Origin: Georgenia sp.
GTDB taxonomy: Bacteria > Actinomycetota > Actinomycetes > Actinomycetales > Actinomycetaceae
NCBI GenBank assembly: GCA_027322565.1
Contig: DAHVRG010000183.1
Location: 1 to 6,678 of the forward strand
Direction of reading: 5' to 3'
Length of the DNA stretch: 6,678 nucleotides
Shown here: in pieces, positions 5,392 through 6,678 of the stretch
How the letters are laid out: the number at the start of each line of letters is the position of its first letter
Position numbering within the stretch: the first letter of the stretch is position 1
Program-made: the position numbers and the translations under genes
The notes under the pieces: model-generated
Databases searched by the model: none
Seen by the model: only the letters and a program-made list of their open reading frames with translations
What the model was told of the DNA's origin: nothing

Positions 5392-6482
5392 GTACTGATC
5401 GCCCCACTGGGGAGCTGACCGCCCGAGAGGGTGCCGGCACCGTCGCGGACGTGCCGGACCGCTTCGAGAACCCCGGGCTGCCCGCGCACCCGGAGCGGCT
5501 GGCGGACCGCGACCCCAAGGCGGCCAAGCGGGTGGAGCGCCAGCTCGTCCTCCTCCTGCTCATCTCCATCGTCGCCTCGATCGGTGGTGTCGTCGGCTGG
5601 GCCTCCATCCCGGTCGGCACGACCCTCATGGACGTGCGGCTCTCGACCCTCGTCCTCGGCCTCGGGCTCGGCCTGGGCCTGCTCGGCATCGGCCTCGCGG
5701 CGGTCCACTGGTCCAAGACCCTGATGTCGAACAAGGAGTACGTCGAGGCGCGCAAGCCCACGTACTCCTCGCCGGAGGTCAGGGCCGAGGCCGTGGAGAT
5801 GATCGAGACCGGCATCGAGGAGTCCGGTATCGCTCGCCGCCCCGTCCTCAAGGGCGCGCTGGTCGGCGCCGCCGCACTCGCCCCACTGCCCTTCGTCGTG
5901 CCCCTCGTCGGCGAGCTCACCCCCACGTGGGACTCCCGTCGCTTCGCCCACACCGCGTGGGGCCGCGTGCCCGAGGGCTCGGGCGGGCGGCTGCCGGACG
6001 GCTCGATGGGCCGTCGTCTGGCCACCGACCCCGACGGCCGGCTCATCCGCGCCGCGGACGTCACCAACGGCTCCGCGTTCCAGGTCATCCCGCACGGCCT
6101 GGAGGAGGAGGAGCACTACCTCGAGGAGAAGGCCAAGGCCGTCGTCTTCATGACGCGGATCGACCCCTCGGAGCTCAAGGTCTCCCCCGAGCGGCGCGAC
6201 TGGCACTACGACGGCATCATCGCCTTTTCCAAGGTCTGCACCCACGTCGGCTGCCCGGTGGCCCTCTACGAGCAGCAGACCCACCACCTGCTGTGCCCGT
6301 GCCACCAGTCGACCTTCGACCTCGCCGACGAGGCCAAGGTGGTCTTCGGCCCGGCCAAGCGGGCGCTGCCCCAGCTGCCGATCACCGTCGACACCGAGGG
6401 CTACCTCGTTGCCCGCTCGGACTTCCACGAGACCGTGGGCCCGAGCTTCTGGGAGCGCGAGCGATTGGATGAGAACCGATGA
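5388..6482 (+). CDS. qcrA: Rieske iron-sulfur subunit of the menaquinol:cytochrome c reductase
   Basis: Takes electrons from menaquinol through a 2Fe-2S cluster and passes them to QcrC. The 364-aa protein is the long actinobacterial form with a cytoplasmic N-terminus and three predicted membrane helices (about 52-73, 86-107 and 155-175). The extracytoplasmic C-terminal domain has box one CTHVGC and box two CPCHQS: C284, H286, C303 and H306 should bind the cluster and C289 with C305 should form the disulfide. Box two has Gln307 where mitochondrial proteins have Gly, as I recall also for mycobacteria. The third helix is preceded by R150-R151-PVLKG, a Tat-like twin-arginine motif, fitting Tat export of the folded Rieske domain. 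It is translationally coupled to qcrC (GTGA) and to qcrB (ATGA). Confidence 0.96.
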   Translation: MSTDRPTGELTAREGAGTVADVPDRFENPGLPAHPERLADRDPKAAKRVERQLVLLLLISIVASIGGVVGWASIPVGTTLMDVRLSTLVLGLGLGLGLLGIGLAAVHWSKTLMSNKEYVEARKPTYSSPEVRAEAVEMIETGIEESGIARRPVLKGALVGAAALAPLPFVVPLVGELTPTWDSRRFAHTAWGRVPEGSGGRLPDGSMGRRLATDPDGRLIRAADVTNGSAFQVIPHGLEEEEHYLEEKAKAVVFMTRIDPSELKVSPERRDWHYDGIIAFSKVCTHVGCPVALYEQQTHHLLCPCHQSTFDLADEAKVVFGPAKRALPQLPITVDTEGYLVARSDFHETVGPSFWERERLDENR

Positions 6483-6678
6483 GCGCCACAACCACGAGCA
6501 AGCCCAGCAAGGCCGCACCGGCCGCCGACTACCTCGACCGCCGTACCGGCATCGGCAAGGTCGTCAAGGAGTTCGCCCGCAAGGTCTTCCCCGACCACTG
6601 GTCGTTCCTCCTCGGTGAGGTCGCGCTCTACAGCTTCATCGTCCTCGTCCTCAGCGGCATCTTCCTCACGATGTTCTT
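6479..6678 (+). CDS. qcrB: cytochrome b subunit of the menaquinol:cytochrome c reductase (5' part, cut by window end)
   Basis: Only 66 codons plus two bases are present. After a Ser/Thr/Lys/Ala-rich start (MSATTTSKPSKAAPAADYLD) comes the cytoplasmic lead-in KVFPDHWSFLLGEVALYSF, characteristic of actinobacterial cytochrome b, then the start of the first membrane helix (IVLVLSGIFLTMF). The haem-binding histidines and quinol sites lie beyond the window. The ATG overlaps the qcrA stop as ATGA. A weak GGA about 9-10 bases upstream may serve as ribosome site, but coupling to qcrA translation is more likely. Confidence 0.93.
   Translation, partial: MSATTTSKPSKAAPAADYLDRRTGIGKVVKEFARKVFPDHWSFLLGEVALYSFIVLVLSGIFLTMF

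Noticed and set aside
5247..6518. Long - strand open frame opposite qcrA
   Set aside because: It is antisense to a Rieske protein with intact motifs, and its translation is Asp/Gly/Arg-rich with no domain pattern.
1..6678. Mobile element, CRISPR array, tRNA, rRNA or phage/defence genes
   Set aside because: No transposase or integrase motifs, regularly spaced repeats, or tRNA-like folds were seen, and all coding space is taken by conserved chromosomal genes.

Overview
The window is very GC-rich and densely coding. It reads as the chromosome of a high-GC Gram-positive actinobacterium. The strongest evidence is the respiratory cluster on the right: a short cytochrome c oxidase subunit III (ctaE) followed by qcrC encoding a di-haem cytochrome c, qcrA encoding a three-helix Rieske protein, and the start of qcrB. 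This is the arrangement that encodes the actinobacterial bcc-aa3 supercomplex. From memory, the order nuclease fusion / trpD (reverse) / ctaE / qcrC / qcrA / qcrB matches Mycobacterium tuberculosis Rv2191-Rv2196. The genus cannot be fixed from the sequence; a Micrococcales-type actinobacterium is a guess.

Left part (1-1764, + strand): a DEDDh 3'-5' exonuclease domain fused to a UvrC/Cho-like GIY-YIG nuclease with a Cys cluster and a UVR motif. It is followed, convergently and after only 18 bases, by the - strand block. Middle part (1783-3638, - strand), in transcription order: a stand-alone receiver-like protein, trpD (anthranilate phosphoribosyltransferase, overlapping the receiver gene by ATGA), then after 63 bases a small Lrp/AsnC-type ligand-binding (RAM) protein with no DNA-binding domain.

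A 264-base divergent intergenic region (3639-3902) separates the receiver gene from ctaE and should hold the promoters for both directions. It contains several short inverted repeats and a possible -10 box placed for a leaderless ctaE transcript. Right part (3903-6678, + strand): ctaE, a 55-base gap, then qcrC, qcrA and qcrB joined by GTGA and ATGA overlaps, which indicates one translationally coupled operon. qcrB runs off the window.

Functionally, QcrC, QcrA and QcrB form the menaquinol:cytochrome c reductase. Its di-haem cytochrome passes electrons directly to the aa3 oxidase, of which CtaE is subunit III. The nuclease, TrpD, receiver and RAM proteins have no evident biochemical link to respiration; their position is probably conserved neighbourhood rather than shared pathway. 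I see no mobile element, CRISPR array, tRNA or rRNA, and no stretch over 300 bases without a gene. The least characterised parts are the nuclease fusion, the atypical receiver and the lone RAM protein.
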